The translations under genes were made by a program, and so were the position numbers. Shown here piece by piece: positions 10,740 through 20,202 of a stretch of 64,000 nucleotides of DNA. The notes beneath the pieces were generated by a model. The model did no database searches and had not been told where the DNA came from. It saw only the letters and a program-made list of their open reading frames with translations. The DNA comes from Lacimicrobium alkaliphilum (lineage in GTDB: Bacteria; Pseudomonadota; Gammaproteobacteria; Enterobacterales; Alteromonadaceae), in NCBI RefSeq assembly GCF_001466725.1, contig NZ_CP013650.1, positions 558,001-622,000 of the forward strand. Direction: 5' to 3'. The stretch's first letter is position 1, and every line of letters begins with the position of its first letter.

Positions 10740-11378
10740 ATGGCGATTGGTATAGTCGGTCGTAAAGTCGGTATGACCCGTATCTTCACTGAAGATGGCG
10801 TGTCTATTCCTGTGACTGTTATCGAAGCAACGCCTAACCGCGTGACTCAGCTCCGTACTGAGGAAATCGACGGTTATAAGGCGTTGCAGGTCACTGCAGG
10901 TACCAAGAAAGCTAACCGCGTCAACAAGGCCGAAGCTGGTCAGTTCGCAAAAGCCGGTGTCGAAGCCGGACGTGGTAAGTGGGAATTCCGCCTCAATGGT
11001 ACTGAAGGTGAAGGCATTGAAGTGGGCAGTGAAATCACTGTCGAAATCTTCGCTGAGAATGCCATGGTAGATGTAACGGGTACCTCTAAAGGTAAAGGTT
11101 TTGCCGGTGCGATCAAACGTTGGAACTTCAGTTCACAGCGTATGACACACGGTAACTCATTGTCTCACCGTGCGCCGGGTTCGATTGGTCAGAACCAATC
11201 TCCTGGTAAAGTTTTCAAAGGCAAGAAAATGGCCGGTCATATGGGCGCTGAGCGCGTGACGGTACAGTCTTTGGAAGTAGTACGTGTGGATGCTGAGAAC
11301 AACCTGCTGCTGGTCAGAGGTGCTGTTCCTGGTGCAACAGGTGGCGATGTAATCGTTAAGCCTGCGGTTAAAGCGTAA
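10740..11378 (+). CDS. rplC: 50S ribosomal protein L3
   Basis: One of the early-assembling large-subunit proteins, reaching to the peptidyl transferase centre. The 212-residue product has the typical opening [18 protein letters not shown] and the conserved [15 protein letters not shown] and [23 protein letters not shown] segments. The latter contains the glutamine (of GQNQSPG) that PrmB methylates in E. coli. The gene starts 18 bases after rpsJ, after AGAGAGG. Confidence 0.98.
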   Translation: MAIGIVGRKVGMTRIFTEDGVSIPVTVIEATPNRVTQLRTEEIDGYKALQVTAGTKKANRVNKAEAGQFAKAGVEAGRGKWEFRLNGTEGEGIEVGSEITVEIFAENAMVDVTGTSKGKGFAGAIKRWNFSSQRMTHGNSLSHRAPGSIGQNQSPGKVFKGKKMAGHMGAERVTVQSLEVVRVDAENNLLLVRGAVPGATGGDVIVKPAVKA

Positions 11379-11395
11379 CGTCTGGGAGATTAGTG

Positions 11396-12001
11396 ATGGA
11401 ATTAGTATTGAAAGACGCGAACAGCGCTCTTGAAGTATCCGAAGCTACCTTTGGACGTGAGTTTAACGAAGCTCTGGTACACCAGGTAGTTGTCGCATAC
11501 GGTGCAGGTGCCCGTCAGGGAACCAAAGCACAGAAGACCCGTTCTGAAGTTCGCGGTGGTGGTAAGAAGCCATGGCGTCAGAAAGGTACAGGCCGCGCTC
11601 GTGCCGGTACCATTCGCAGCCCAATCTGGGTTGGCGGTGGCCGCGCATTTGCTGCCAAACCTCAGGATCATGGTCAGAAAGTTAATAAGAAAATGTATCG
11701 CGGTGCGATCAAAAGCATCCTGTCCGAACTGGTTCGTCAGGAGCGTTTGATTGTGGTCGAGAAATTCGGTGTTGAAGGGCCTAAGACCAAAGAGTTGGTT
11801 GCTAAGCTTAACGACCTGAACCTCAACGACGTGTTGATCGTGACCAAGGAACTGGACGAGAACCTGTTCTTGTCAGCCCGCAACCTGTACAAGGTTGATG
11901 TACGTGATGTACAGGGTGTAGATCCGGTAAGCCTGATTGCATTTGAAAAAGTGTTAATCACTGCCGACGCAGTGAAGCAGTTAGAGGAGGCGTTGGCATG
12001 A
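11396..12001 (+). CDS. rplD: 50S ribosomal protein L4
   Basis: Large-subunit protein lining the exit tunnel; in enterobacteria it also represses its own operon through the S10 leader. 201 residues, with the extended loop [21 protein letters not shown] that reaches the tunnel. ATG 11396 was preferred over the GTG one codon before because GGGAG is better spaced. Its stop overlaps the rplW start (ATGA-type overlap), implying translational coupling. Confidence 0.97.
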   Translation: MELVLKDANSALEVSEATFGREFNEALVHQVVVAYGAGARQGTKAQKTRSEVRGGGKKPWRQKGTGRARAGTIRSPIWVGGGRAFAAKPQDHGQKVNKKMYRGAIKSILSELVRQERLIVVEKFGVEGPKTKELVAKLNDLNLNDVLIVTKELDENLFLSARNLYKVDVRDVQGVDPVSLIAFEKVLITADAVKQLEEALA

Positions 12002-12300
12002 TTAACGAAGAACGTCTACTGAAAGTGGTGCTGGCACCACATGTTTCTGAAAAGTCTACTTTGGCTGCCGAGAACAGCAACACTGTTGTGTTCAAGGTAC
12101 TTAAAGATGCCACGAAAGCTGAAATCAAGCAGGCGGTTGAAAAACTGTTCGAAGTTGAAGTTGACGGCGTCCGCACTGTGAACGTGAAGGGTAAAACCAA
12201 GCGTCATGGTATGACTTTCGGCAAGCGCAAAGACTGGAAAAAGGCTTACGTTGAGCTCAAAGAAGGTCAGGACATCGACTTTGTCGGTGGCGCTGAGTAA
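11998..12300 (+). CDS. rplW: 50S ribosomal protein L23
   Basis: Sits at the exit tunnel and is the docking site for trigger factor and SRP. 100 residues; begins [20 protein letters not shown] and has the typical [25 protein letters not shown] loop region. Overlaps the end of rplD by four bases. Confidence 0.97.
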   Translation: MINEERLLKVVLAPHVSEKSTLAAENSNTVVFKVLKDATKAEIKQAVEKLFEVEVDGVRTVNVKGKTKRHGMTFGKRKDWKKAYVELKEGQDIDFVGGAE

Positions 12301-12315
12301 CAGGGGGATTAAGAT

Positions 12316-13140
12316 ATGCCATTAATGAAAGCTAATCCAACTTCTCCGGGTCGTCGCCACGTCGTCAAAGTGGTTAACCCAGATTTGCACAAAGGCGCGC
12401 CTTACGCTCCTTTGTTGGAGAAGAAAAGCAAGTCTGGTGGTCGTAACAACGGCGGTAGCATTACTGTTCGTCACATCGGTGGCGGTCACAAACAGCATTA
12501 TCGTAACGTTGACTTCAAACGTAACAAAGATGGCGTAGCCGCCAAAATTGAGCGTCTGGAATATGATCCAAACCGAAGCGCAAACATTGCTCTGGTGCTT
12601 TATGCAGACGGCGAACGTCGCTACATACTCGCGCCTAAAGGCCTGAAGGCCGGTGATCAGATCCAATCCGGTTCTAATGCACCGATCAAAGCCGGTAACA
12701 GCATGCCGATGCGCAATATCCCGGTAGGTACTACGGTACACGCTGTGGAAATGAAGCCTGGAAAGGGTGCCCAGATGGCACGTTCTGCAGGCGCCTACGT
12801 TCAGATTCTTGCCCGTGATGGTTCGTATGTGACCCTGCGTTTACGCAGTGGTGAAGTACGCAAGGTATTGGCTGATTGCCGTGCCACTATCGGGGAAGTC
12901 GGTAATGCCGAACACATGCTGCGCCAGTTAGGTAAAGCAGGTGCCACTCGTTGGCGCGGTGTTCGTCCTACCGTTCGTGGTGTAGCCATGAACCCGGTAG
13001 ATCACCCGCACGGTGGTGGTGAAGGTCGTACCTCTGGTGGCCGTCACCCAGTATCACCCTGGGGTAAACCTACTAAGGGCAAGAAAACCCGTAGTAACAA
13101 GCGTACCGATAAGCTTATCGTACGTCGTCGTAATAAGTAA
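12316..13140 (+). CDS. rplB: 50S ribosomal protein L2
   Basis: Core large-subunit protein needed for subunit joining and the peptidyl transferase centre. 274 residues, with [12 protein letters not shown] near the N-terminus and the conserved C-terminal segment [14 protein letters not shown] that carries the essential histidine. It follows rplW by 15 bases after an AGGGGGA-like ribosome site. Confidence 0.98.
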   Translation: MPLMKANPTSPGRRHVVKVVNPDLHKGAPYAPLLEKKSKSGGRNNGGSITVRHIGGGHKQHYRNVDFKRNKDGVAAKIERLEYDPNRSANIALVLYADGERRYILAPKGLKAGDQIQSGSNAPIKAGNSMPMRNIPVGTTVHAVEMKPGKGAQMARSAGAYVQILARDGSYVTLRLRSGEVRKVLADCRATIGEVGNAEHMLRQLGKAGATRWRGVRPTVRGVAMNPVDHPHGGGEGRTSGGRHPVSPWGKPTKGKKTRSNKRTDKLIVRRRNK

Positions 13141-13155
13141 TAGCGAGGATTCACC

Positions 13156-13431
13156 ATGCCACGTTCTCTCAAGAAAGGTCCATTCATCGACCTGCACTTG
13201 TTGAAGAAGGTAGAGACTGCGGTGGAAAAGAACGACAGAAAACCGATCAAGACCTGGTCGCGTCGTTCTATGATCATCCCCAATATGATTGGGTTGACCA
13301 TTGCAGTCCATAACGGTCGTCAGCACGTTCCTGTTTTAATCAGTGACGAAATGGTAGGCCATAAGTTGGGCGAATTTGCGCCAACGCGTACTTATCGCGG
13401 CCATGTCGCTGATAAGAAAGCCAGAAGATAA
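13156..13431 (+). CDS. rpsS: 30S ribosomal protein S19
   Basis: Small-subunit head protein that forms a pair with S13. 91 residues, opening [19 protein letters not shown] and ending with the [17 protein letters not shown] tail, both highly conserved. AGCGAGGA precedes the start. Confidence 0.98.
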   Translation: MPRSLKKGPFIDLHLLKKVETAVEKNDRKPIKTWSRRSMIIPNMIGLTIAVHNGRQHVPVLISDEMVGHKLGEFAPTRTYRGHVADKKARR

Positions 13432-13441
13432 GGGGGAAATA

Positions 13442-13774
13442 ATGGAAGCATTAGCTAAACACCGTTTTGCCCGCACTTCGGCTCAGAAAGCGCGCCTGGT
13501 TGCAGATCAAATTCGCGGAATGCACGTTGAGAAAGCACTGGAACTGCTCAGCTACAGCCCCAAGAAAGCGGCTGATCTGGTCAAGAAAGTGCTGGAATCT
13601 GCCATCGCCAATGCTGAGCATAACGAAGGTGCAGATATCGACGAGCTGAAAATTGCGAAAATTTTCGTCGACGAAGGCCCGACCATGAAACGGATTAAGC
13701 CAAGAGCTAAAGGCCGTGCGGATCGGATATTTAAGCGTAGCAGTCACATCACTGTGGTTGTGGCTGATAACTAG
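13442..13774 (+). CDS. rplV: 50S ribosomal protein L22
   Basis: Large-subunit protein with a long beta hairpin reaching the exit tunnel constriction. The 110-residue length is the family standard and starts [23 protein letters not shown] 13442 is preceded by AAGGGGGA; a longer in-frame reading would overlap rpsS and lacks a ribosome site. The loop [18 protein letters not shown] near the C-terminus is the tunnel hairpin. Confidence 0.97.
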   Translation: MEALAKHRFARTSAQKARLVADQIRGMHVEKALELLSYSPKKAADLVKKVLESAIANAEHNEGADIDELKIAKIFVDEGPTMKRIKPRAKGRADRIFKRSSHITVVVADN

Positions 13775-13783
13775 GAGTAGATT

Positions 13784-14485
13784 ATGGGACAGAAGGTACA
13801 TCCTACAGGTATTCGCCTGGGTATCAGTAAACCATGGACTTCTACCTGGTACGCTAATACTAAAGAATATGCAGATAACCTGTTCAATGATCATCAGGTA
13901 CGTCAGTTCCTGACCAAAGAGCTGAAGAATGCTTCAGTTTCCAAGATCATCATTGAACGCCCTGCGAAAAGCATCCGTGTCACCATTCACACTGCCCGTC
14001 CGGGTGTGGTGATTGGTAAGAAAGGTGAGGACGTAGAAAAACTGCGTAAGCACGTTTCTAATCTGGCCGGCGTACCTGCGCAAATTAACATTGCCGAAGT
14101 ACGTAAGCCCGAGCTGGATGCGCAACTGGTTGGTGACAGTATCGCCAGTCAGCTTGAACGTCGTGTAATGTTCCGTCGCGCCATGAAGCGTGCGGTACAA
14201 AACGCCATGCGTCTGGGTGCCAAGGGTATCAAAGTAGAAGTAAGTGGTCGTCTTGGCGGCGCTGAAATTGCTCGTTCAGAATGGTATCGTGAAGGCCGTG
14301 TGCCGCTGCACACTTTCCGTGCAGACATCGATTACGCAACATCTGAAGCCAACACTACTTACGGTATCATCGGCGTAAAAGTGTGGATCTTCAAAGGTGA
14401 AGTATTGGGTGGCTTACCCGCTGCTACAGAGCAACCAGCTCCGACACCTAAGAAGAAAGGCCGCAGCGCTAAGCAAGGGGGCTAA
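13784..14485 (+). CDS. rpsC: 30S ribosomal protein S3
   Basis: Forms part of the mRNA entry site. 233 residues. N-terminal KH domain with [17 protein letters not shown], then the C-terminal domain with [22 protein letters not shown]. It begins [14 protein letters not shown] as in other gammaproteobacteria and ends in a basic tail ([14 protein letters not shown]). Confidence 0.98.
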   Translation: MGQKVHPTGIRLGISKPWTSTWYANTKEYADNLFNDHQVRQFLTKELKNASVSKIIIERPAKSIRVTIHTARPGVVIGKKGEDVEKLRKHVSNLAGVPAQINIAEVRKPELDAQLVGDSIASQLERRVMFRRAMKRAVQNAMRLGAKGIKVEVSGRLGGAEIARSEWYREGRVPLHTFRADIDYATSEANTTYGIIGVKVWIFKGEVLGGLPAATEQPAPTPKKKGRSAKQGG

Positions 14486-14487
14486 AG

Positions 14488-14901
14488 ATGTTACAACCAA
14501 AACGTACGAAATTCCGTAAGCAGCACAAAGGTCGTAACCGCGGCATGGCAATTGCCGGTGGCAAGGTGAGCTTCGGTACTTACGGCCTCAAAGCCGTTGG
14601 TCGTGGACGTATGACTGCCCGTCAGATCGAAGCAGCTCGTCGTGCGCTGACCCGTCACGTTAAGCGTCAGGGGAAAATCTGGATTCGGGTATTCCCTGAC
14701 AAGCCTATCACTGAAAAACCTCTTGAGGTTCGTCAGGGTAAAGGTAAAGGTAACGTTGAATACTGGGTTTGCCAAATCCAACCAGGCCGCGTGCTGTATG
14801 AAATGGAAGGTGTTCCTGAAGAACTGGCCCGCGAAGCTTTCGCACTGGCCGCTTCCAAGTTGCCTTTCAAGACAACCTTTGTAACTCGGACGGTGATGTA
14901 A
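14488..14901 (+). CDS. rplP: 50S ribosomal protein L16
   Basis: Helps position tRNAs near the peptidyl transferase centre. 137 residues, [19 protein letters not shown] at the start and [13 protein letters not shown] in the middle. Starts two bases after the rpsC stop; its own stop overlaps the rpmC start (TAATG). Confidence 0.98.
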   Translation: MLQPKRTKFRKQHKGRNRGMAIAGGKVSFGTYGLKAVGRGRMTARQIEAARRALTRHVKRQGKIWIRVFPDKPITEKPLEVRQGKGKGNVEYWVCQIQPGRVLYEMEGVPEELAREAFALAASKLPFKTTFVTRTVM

Positions 14902-15092
14902 TGAAAGCGACTGAACTGAAAGAAAAAAGCGTGGAAGAACTGAACGCAGAGCTGCTGAATCTGCTGCGCGAACAGTTCAACCTGCGCATGCAACACAGCA
15001 CAGGTCAGCTGGAAAAAAGTCATCAGCTGAAGACCGTGCGTCGCAGCATTGCGCGTGTTAAAACCATTCTGACTGAGAAGGCAGGTGCGTAA
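14901..15092 (+). CDS. rpmC: 50S ribosomal protein L29
   Basis: Small two-helix protein near the tunnel exit. 63 residues with the family pattern [19 protein letters not shown]. Start and stop both overlap neighbours by one base, so translation is probably coupled to rplP and rpsQ. Confidence 0.97.
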   Translation: MKATELKEKSVEELNAELLNLLREQFNLRMQHSTGQLEKSHQLKTVRRSIARVKTILTEKAGA

Positions 15093-15352
15093 TGACTGAA
15101 CAAACTGTACGTACACTGCAGGGCCGTGTGATCAGCAACAAGATGGAAAAGTCCATCACTGTTGCTATCGAGCGCAGAGTGAAGCACCCGATCTACGGGA
15201 AATTCATCAAGCGTACCACCAAACTGCATGCTCATGACGAAACCAACCAGTGCAGCGTCGGTGACGTGGTAACGATACGTGAGTGTCGCCCACTGTCTAA
15301 GACCAAAAACTGGATGTTGGTGGATGTTGTTGAGAAATCCACACAGATCTAA
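15092..15352 (+). CDS. rpsQ: 30S ribosomal protein S17
   Basis: Primary 16S rRNA-binding protein. 86 residues with [23 protein letters not shown] and [16 protein letters not shown]. Last gene of this operon; a strong terminator follows within 20 bases. In most relatives rplN and the spc operon follow; they do not here. Confidence 0.98.
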   Translation: MTEQTVRTLQGRVISNKMEKSITVAIERRVKHPIYGKFIKRTTKLHAHDETNQCSVGDVVTIRECRPLSKTKNWMLVDVVEKSTQI

Positions 15353-15370
15353 TCTGTTTTGTGGATTGAA

Positions 15371-15396
15371 AAAAAAGCGCCTTAGGGCGCTTTTTT
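15371..15396 (+). terminator. Rho-independent terminator of the S10 operon
   Basis: AAAAAAGCGCC, a TTA loop region and GGCGCTTTTTT form a near-perfect hairpin with a T6 tail (about 15371-15396). The A-rich left side makes it work in both directions. Confidence 0.92.
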
Positions 15397-15425
15397 ATTG
15401 TCTGTAGGGCCGTCAGGAGATAGGA

Positions 15426-15478
<53 letters not shown>

Positions 15479-15536
15479 GAATGTCGTGATCCGCCCCTAA
15501 GAAAGTAGACACCTTAATCAAAGAGGTAAGGTGTTT

Positions 15537-15854
15537 ATGAAAGTCTTGACTAAACGGCATTACTCAGTGGACTTCAAATTATCTGTAGTACAGAAGTCCA
15601 TTAGCTCACCAGATACGGTAAAATCCTTGGCGAAACAGTTGGGAATTCATCCCAGTATGCTATCCAGATGGAGAACCGAGTTGACCCGTCCACATGCGTC
15701 TACTGAGACAAGCGTTAAGAACGAAGGGCCGGAAAAAAGCTACCAGTCACTTGAGAAAGAGAACCGGCGCCTGAAAAAGGAATTAGAGCGCGCCAAGCTG
15801 GAGGCCGAAATCTTAAAAAAGGCGCAATCGTACTTCGCCACAAAGCTCAAATAA
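15537..15854 (+). CDS. IS3-family transposase OrfA
   Basis: DNA-binding half of the transposase. 105 residues: a helix-turn-helix (FKLSVVQKSISSPDTVKSLAKQLGIHPSMLSRWRTEL is spread over about 10-50), then a leucine-zipper-like coiled coil (YQSLEKENRRLKKELERA onwards). ATG 15537 follows TAAGG; a GTG two codons earlier is possible. Near its 3' end a slippery heptamer lets ribosomes shift -1 into the OrfB frame. Confidence 0.92.
   Translation: MKVLTKRHYSVDFKLSVVQKSISSPDTVKSLAKQLGIHPSMLSRWRTELTRPHASTETSVKNEGPEKSYQSLEKENRRLKKELERAKLEAEILKKAQSYFATKLK
15815..15821 (+). other. Programmed -1 frameshift site A_AAA_AAG
   Basis: In the OrfA frame the bases read TT(A AAA AAG), the canonical -1 slippery heptamer of IS3-family elements. 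After a -1 slip the OrfB frame is open from here without a stop, through ECYRSRRWPVTLM, into OrfB. The fused product would be the active OrfAB transposase. Confidence 0.8.
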
Positions 15855-15904
15855 GATATGAGTTCATTGAGTGTTACCGCAGCCGACGTTGGCCGGTCAC
15901 GCTC

Positions 15905-16705
15905 ATGTGCGAAGTACTACAGGTCTCTACAGCCGGTTTCTATAAATGGTGCAGAAGAGTCCCCGGTAAGCGAGAAGAAGCCAACCAGACGTTACTGGCG
16001 TTTCTGTTACTGACAGCCGAACAGGAAGAGGGCATACCGGGCTACCGCAAGCTCTGGAAGGCAGCGGTTGACGAGGGTTTTATCTGTAGTCAGAATCGCG
16101 TACAGCGGTTGCTACAAGCGTCAGGCTATCGTTCCCGTGCGAGCATGAAGCCAGGCTATCAGAAACCCCAGCCCGGTATGCCCGTGTTACCCAACCTGCT
16201 TAATCGGGAGTTTAAGGTAGGGAAACCGAATCATGTCTGGACCTCAGACATTACACAAATTCGCTGTGCAGAGGGCTGGCTCTATATTGCCGTGGTATTG
16301 GATTTATACTCGCGAAATGTTGTGGGATGGGCGGCCAGTTGTCTGAACAGTGCAGAGCTGGTTAAAAACGCTCTGCAAGGAGCCTGGAAAAAACGCCAGC
16401 CAACGGGAAGCTCACTGCTGTTTCATTCTGACCAGGGCTGTCAGTATCGCAGTGAAAAGGTCATCGCCTGGCTTCATAAGCGGCAGGTGACGATTAGCAT
16501 GTCTCGTAAAGGCAATTGCTGGGATAATGCCTGTACAGAGAGCTTCTTCGCTCAGATGAAAAAGGAGTGGCTGAGCCCTCTGACGATCCAAAGCCGTGAG
16601 GAAACGCATTTACAGGCCAAGTGGTATATTGAAGAGTATTACAATACAGTAAGGCGCCATGGGACACTCAACGGAGTCAGCCCCATGGCTTTTGAACAAC
16701 AGTAA
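15905..16705 (+). CDS. IS3-family transposase OrfB (DDE integrase domain)
   Basis: Catalytic half. From ATG 15905 the product is 266 residues; the frame is open back to the frameshift site at 15821, so the natural product is probably the OrfAB fusion. It has an HTH_21-like region (STAGFYKWCRR), then the rve integrase core with catalytic D in WTSDITQIRC, D in FHSDQGCQYRS and E in DNACTESFFAQMK, the D-D-35-E pattern. No internal stop or frameshift beyond the programmed one. Confidence 0.93.
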   Translation: MCEVLQVSTAGFYKWCRRVPGKREEANQTLLAFLLLTAEQEEGIPGYRKLWKAAVDEGFICSQNRVQRLLQASGYRSRASMKPGYQKPQPGMPVLPNLLNREFKVGKPNHVWTSDITQIRCAEGWLYIAVVLDLYSRNVVGWAASCLNSAELVKNALQGAWKKRQPTGSSLLFHSDQGCQYRSEKVIAWLHKRQVTISMSRKGNCWDNACTESFFAQMKKEWLSPLTIQSREETHLQAKWYIEEYYNTVRRHGTLNGVSPMAFEQQ

Positions 16706-16773
16706 ACTACAAACAGTGTCTACTTTTCTGGGGGCATACCATCGATATATTAGTGTGTTATGTCAAGCTTTTT

Positions 16774-16829
16774 CAGCACTCAGCACTCAGCACTCAGCAC
16801 TCAGCACTCAGCACTCAGCACTCAGCACT
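16774..16829. repeat. Heptamer tandem array (CAGCACT), eight units
   Basis: Eight exact 7-base copies of CAGCACT. Immediately after it, ACGCCTC occurs twice (16836-16849), a third heptamer. With the IS removed, this array and the GAATGAT array would lie only about 45 bases apart. Confidence 0.92.
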
Positions 16830-16953
16830 AATCAGACGCCTCACGCCTCAGTTTTGAATCCAAACGCTCCATAACAATACTAAGGTATCAACCCCCTTAC
16901 CTAAGCTGATTAAAAAGTGCGCTATGCTGAGTTTCTGATCCGGAGGGTGTACG

Positions 16954-17511
16954 ATGTTCAGATTCGCAATTGGTGTTATATTTTTCAGTCCGCTGCTGGC
17001 AATGGCAAATGATATGTCTGTGGTCAGCTCGCCGATCTGGAAGCAAACATGGCAGACCGCGCCGGTGCAGGTTCAGAAGTATTCTCTTGGGGTGTCAGAT
17101 TATCAGCACGAGATAAAGCGCTTCAGTTTTGCCCGGCCCCTGACCCGGTATCTGTCACTGTCGGCACAGGTTATAACAAGCCGCAGGGGGCTGCAGGACT
17201 GCGCCAACAGCTTTGACCAGGCAACCTTAGGTTATGAAATTATTCCCCGTCTGCAACTGGCCGAAGAGTTTGAGCTGGGTCTGGGGTATGCACGGCTTGA
17301 TGGTGGTCATATGGCTTTTATCACCGGCGACAGACTGGATATGGCAGACAGCCACAGTTTTATCCTCTCCACCGAGCTGATGCAGGGACAGCCTGCTTCC
17401 AGCCTCGAAGTGAGGCTGACCCGCACCCATTATGACGCCCATGCGGTATATGATCAGCAAACCGCCTTTACGGATAATAATGTCTCCCTTTCATACCAAA
17501 TACGTTTCTGA
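16954..17511 (+). CDS. Exported small beta-barrel-like hypothetical protein
   Basis: 185 residues, family not recognised. It starts with a signal peptide (MFRFAIGVIFFSPLLAMA, cut near residue 18). The remainder is made of alternating strands with turns and ends with VSLSYQIRF, an outer-membrane-type C-terminus with terminal phenylalanine. A small outer-membrane barrel is the best reading. A clear GGAGG site precedes ATG 16954. Confidence 0.6.
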   Translation: MFRFAIGVIFFSPLLAMANDMSVVSSPIWKQTWQTAPVQVQKYSLGVSDYQHEIKRFSFARPLTRYLSLSAQVITSRRGLQDCANSFDQATLGYEIIPRLQLAEEFELGLGYARLDGGHMAFITGDRLDMADSHSFILSTELMQGQPASSLEVRLTRTHYDAHAVYDQQTAFTDNNVSLSYQIRF

Positions 17512-17569
17512 ACCAATGCCATTGTATGTTTCATTGATGTATGTTTTTTTTATGCCACAATTAAGTCAA

Positions 17570-17616
17570 TTCACACAGATAGTTACCCGCAATAAGTGAG
17601 CAGCTATCGGTGTGAA
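17570..17616. repeat. Intergenic inverted repeat
   Basis: TTCACAC..ATAG (17570-17582) is mirrored by CTAT..GTGTGAA (17604-17616), giving 7 + 4 paired bases around a two-base mismatch and a 21-base loop. No T run follows, so it is not a standard terminator. Could be an operator or RNA hairpin upstream of the next gene. Confidence 0.45.
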
Positions 17617-17703
17617 CTGGTTTGACTTCTCTTAGACTCACATAGCTGTTCCGTAGACAAAGAGAGTTGCTATCAGCAGCATTAGGCATAAGGACAGTGT
17701 ATC

Positions 17704-18396
17704 GTGGACAGTTTCGATCTGATCCTGATCGTCACCGGCGCCCTTCTGATTCTGGTTGGTCTGGGACTATTTATCTTCGGTAAGAAAGACGGTAACAAGA
17801 ACTATCTTGAAGGCTTTGGTATCAAACTGGATGTCAGTAATCCGTCCATTATCCTTATTGTGGCGGGCGTTGGGTTGCTGTTAGCGCCCAGGCTTCTGCC
17901 GGCAAACAAACCCGCCATGGGCGATACATCCAGCCCATTACAGCACATCGTTACTGAGCCACAGCAACAGCAATCAGAGTTTGTGACAGAAAAATCAACT
18001 GGCCAGGACAACACGGGAAAGGAACCACCCAAACAACAACCCCGGCACTTTATGCCTCAGGGCTATTGGCAGCTCAACGATTATCAGGAGTCTGGTGTCG
18101 CCTTACCCAATGTGCAGGGGAGTATCAGTTTCGCTAATGACTCAGAACAAAAAAGGAGCTGGCAGGCTAACCTCATTTTTATGGATATGTGGGGTAATAT
18201 GGCCAGCTACAGCTATCAGGGCCAGATATGGGTCGACCCGGAGGGCAGGTATTTTATCAGCCTGCTTGCCAGCAATGATCCGGGTTTTATTGCTCAACCC
18301 CGGGCGCCGCTTGAACTAATGATGGAACAGGGCAATATGCTTCATCTGGCCTATTCCTACCGGGGCACAGATATACTGATGCACTTTATGCAGTAG
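17704..18396 (+). CDS. Membrane-anchored hypothetical protein
   Basis: 230 residues, not recognised. Two hydrophobic segments near the N-terminus (about 6-25, LILIVTGALLILVGLGLFIF, and 47-64) enclose a short charged loop. A Gln/Pro-rich linker (about 80-120) leads to a soluble C-terminal domain (about 125-230) with FMPQGYWQLNDYQESGVALP. Start is GTG 17704 after AAGGACAG. No operon partner. Confidence 0.55.
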   Translation: MDSFDLILIVTGALLILVGLGLFIFGKKDGNKNYLEGFGIKLDVSNPSIILIVAGVGLLLAPRLLPANKPAMGDTSSPLQHIVTEPQQQQSEFVTEKSTGQDNTGKEPPKQQPRHFMPQGYWQLNDYQESGVALPNVQGSISFANDSEQKRSWQANLIFMDMWGNMASYSYQGQIWVDPEGRYFISLLASNDPGFIAQPRAPLELMMEQGNMLHLAYSYRGTDILMHFMQ

Positions 18397-18425
18397 TATC
18401 CCCAAGTATTCAATGCATATTTTTC

Positions 18426-19280
18426 TCAGGCGAACACCACAGTCTTATGGTGGTGGATGATCACCCTGTCTTCAAGGTGATAACGCACGCCATTGGCCAG
18501 TGCCTGCTTCTCACAGTTCTTGCCCTTGCGCACCATGTCGGCGGCGGTATCGCTATGGCTGATACGCATGACTTCCTGTTCAATAATCGGTCCCTCATCC
18601 AGATCTGAAGTCACATAATGACAGGTTGCCCCAATCAGTTTCACACCTCTGTCATAGGCCTGCTGATAAGGCCGGGCGCCGGCGAATGAAGGCAGGAAAC
18701 TATGGTGAATATTAATCGCCTTACCGGCCAGCTCCTGACACAGGCTATCCGGCAGAATCTGCATAAAACGGGCAAGTACGGTCAGATCGATTTGATAGTG
18801 AAGCAGCAATTTCTGAATATCAGCAAAAGCCTGCTGTTTGCCCAGTGCTTCAAAATCCACCCAATGAAAAGGAATATCGTACCAGTCGGCAAACTGCTGA
18901 AGGTGGGGATGATTAGCAATGATACAGGGAATGTCACAATGCAGCTCATGGGTATGCCAGCGGTGCAGTAAGTCATTCAGGCAGTGGGATTCCTTGCTGG
19001 CCAGCAGCGCCACCTTCTGTTTGTGGTGAGAGTCTGTCAGCCGCCAGTGCATATCGTATTGTTTTGCGATGGGTTCAAACAGCCCTCTGAAGGCCTCGAT
19101 ACTCAGAGGCAGGGAGTCGGCGCGGATTTCATGGCGCATAAAAAAGCGCCCGGTCTGCTGATCAGTGTGGTGACTGGCTTCAATAATGGTGGCATTGTGA
19201 TTGGCCAGAAACTGACTCACTGCGGCCACCAGCCCGACCTGATCGGGGCAGTCAATGACCAGACGAAAGGTTTGTTGCAT
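18426..19280 (-). CDS. purU: Formyltetrahydrofolate deformylase
   Basis: Hydrolyses 10-formyl-THF to THF and formate, balancing one-carbon pools and supplying formate for PurT. 284 residues. N-terminal ACT domain (about 1-80, VIDCPDQVGLVAAVSQFLANHNATI), then the formyltransferase fold with the catalytic region INIHHSFLPSFAGARPYQQA and the aspartate in TSDLDEGPIIEQ. The length and motifs match E. coli PurU. Confidence 0.95.
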   Translation of the reverse strand: MQQTFRLVIDCPDQVGLVAAVSQFLANHNATIIEASHHTDQQTGRFFMRHEIRADSLPLSIEAFRGLFEPIAKQYDMHWRLTDSHHKQKVALLASKESHCLNDLLHRWHTHELHCDIPCIIANHPHLQQFADWYDIPFHWVDFEALGKQQAFADIQKLLLHYQIDLTVLARFMQILPDSLCQELAGKAINIHHSFLPSFAGARPYQQAYDRGVKLIGATCHYVTSDLDEGPIIEQEVMRISHSDTAADMVRKGKNCEKQALANGVRYHLEDRVIIHHHKTVVFA

Positions 19281-19417
19281 GGGTTACCCGTCTGTTAGTA
19301 ATGAAATTGTAGTTTGGTGAATTTCAGTAGCATTGCGACACAGAATATATGACAGGTTCTGCGATCGCCAGCGACTTTGCCGCCGGTTCTGCTATCTGGG
19401 AACTTGTTGAACGTCCT

Positions 19418-19975
19418 CTAATCCAGTTTTCCCCGTGCCAGCTTTTCACGAATACTCAGTCCGCTATCCAGTGGCCAGCGCGCCAGTACATGATATTGAA
19501 CGCCCTGACGACCCGGGCGTGACTCAAACAAACAGAACTGTTCGAAGCTTGCACTGATGTCCGGCTGCATCAGACAGACAGGAGGATTACTGGCCTGTTT
19601 ACGGTATAAGCTGATGTGGGGAACATAATCCCGGTTCTCTCCAGGCAGTCCCAGTCTGCCTGCTATGGCTGAGAGATTACCGGCCAGGTTGTTTAACGCA
19701 ACAGGCACCACCGAGGGGCCAATCCAGAGGGTTCTGGGTCTGGGCCAGTAGCCCATTTGATCAATGGTGAGGTTGAAAGCCTGGTTTGTCAGCCGATCCG
19801 CCTGCGCTAAAAGTGCTTCCTGTTGATGCACGGGAACTGTGCCCAGAAAGGCCAATGTAATATGAAAATTTGCCGCAGGCACCGGCCCTGCCAGTGGCGG
19901 CAGGTTAATCTCACGCCACTTCTCTATACTGAGCTTTACCGACGGAGTCAGTTCAAGACCAAAGAATAATCTCAT
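19418..19975 (-). CDS. thpR: RNA 2',3'-cyclic phosphodiesterase
   Basis: 2H phosphoesterase, formerly called 2'-5' RNA ligase, which opens 2',3'-cyclic phosphates on RNA. 185 residues with the two signature histidine motifs HITLAF (near 41) and HISLYR (near 125). The start MRLFFGLEL at 19975 is typical for the family; a much longer in-frame reading upstream runs back into the divergent kinase gene and is not believable. Confidence 0.9.
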   Translation of the reverse strand: MRLFFGLELTPSVKLSIEKWREINLPPLAGPVPAANFHITLAFLGTVPVHQQEALLAQADRLTNQAFNLTIDQMGYWPRPRTLWIGPSVVPVALNNLAGNLSAIAGRLGLPGENRDYVPHISLYRKQASNPPVCLMQPDISASFEQFCLFESRPGRQGVQYHVLARWPLDSGLSIREKLARGKLD

Positions 19976-20202
19976 AATACTGTATGCAGATGCTGAAAAA
20001 TCGATTTTTGTGTAGGGCTTTGAATGTTTAAGGTACTTTATATAAGTGTGAACAAACATACATTTTATTATTTTTCTTTGACGTGTGCATCTCACCAGTG
20101 GCAGTTTGCAATTCTGGATTGTTTGCGCAACCTGAAGTACTAATAGCATGCTTATTCTGGCCAGTGTAGCTTGTTGTCGGCCATGGAAAAAGGAAAGCGT
20201 TA

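Larger units (their letters stand above)
15487..16741 (+). mobile_element. IS3-family insertion sequence, apparently complete
   Basis: 1255 bases, with two overlapping transposase frames joined by a -1 frameshift signal. Ends are 26-base imperfect inverted repeats that both begin TG and share the inner core AAAGTAGACAC. The three bases TCG occur directly outside both ends (15484-15486 and 16742-16744), the expected short target duplication of this family. Ends were set by this combination. The paired duplication means the copy arrived by a simple insertion and has not recombined since. DDE residues are present, so it may still be active. Confidence 0.9.

Noticed and set aside
15487..16741. 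The IS copy as the agent that split S10 from spc
   Set aside because: Both ends carry the same TCG duplication, so this copy inserted simply into an already separated site; recombination between two copies would have left unmatched flanks.
19996..20009. AAAAATCGATTTTT palindrome between thpR and the kinase gene
   Set aside because: A 14-base A/T palindrome is easily met by chance; no promoter geometry or repeat copies support a role.
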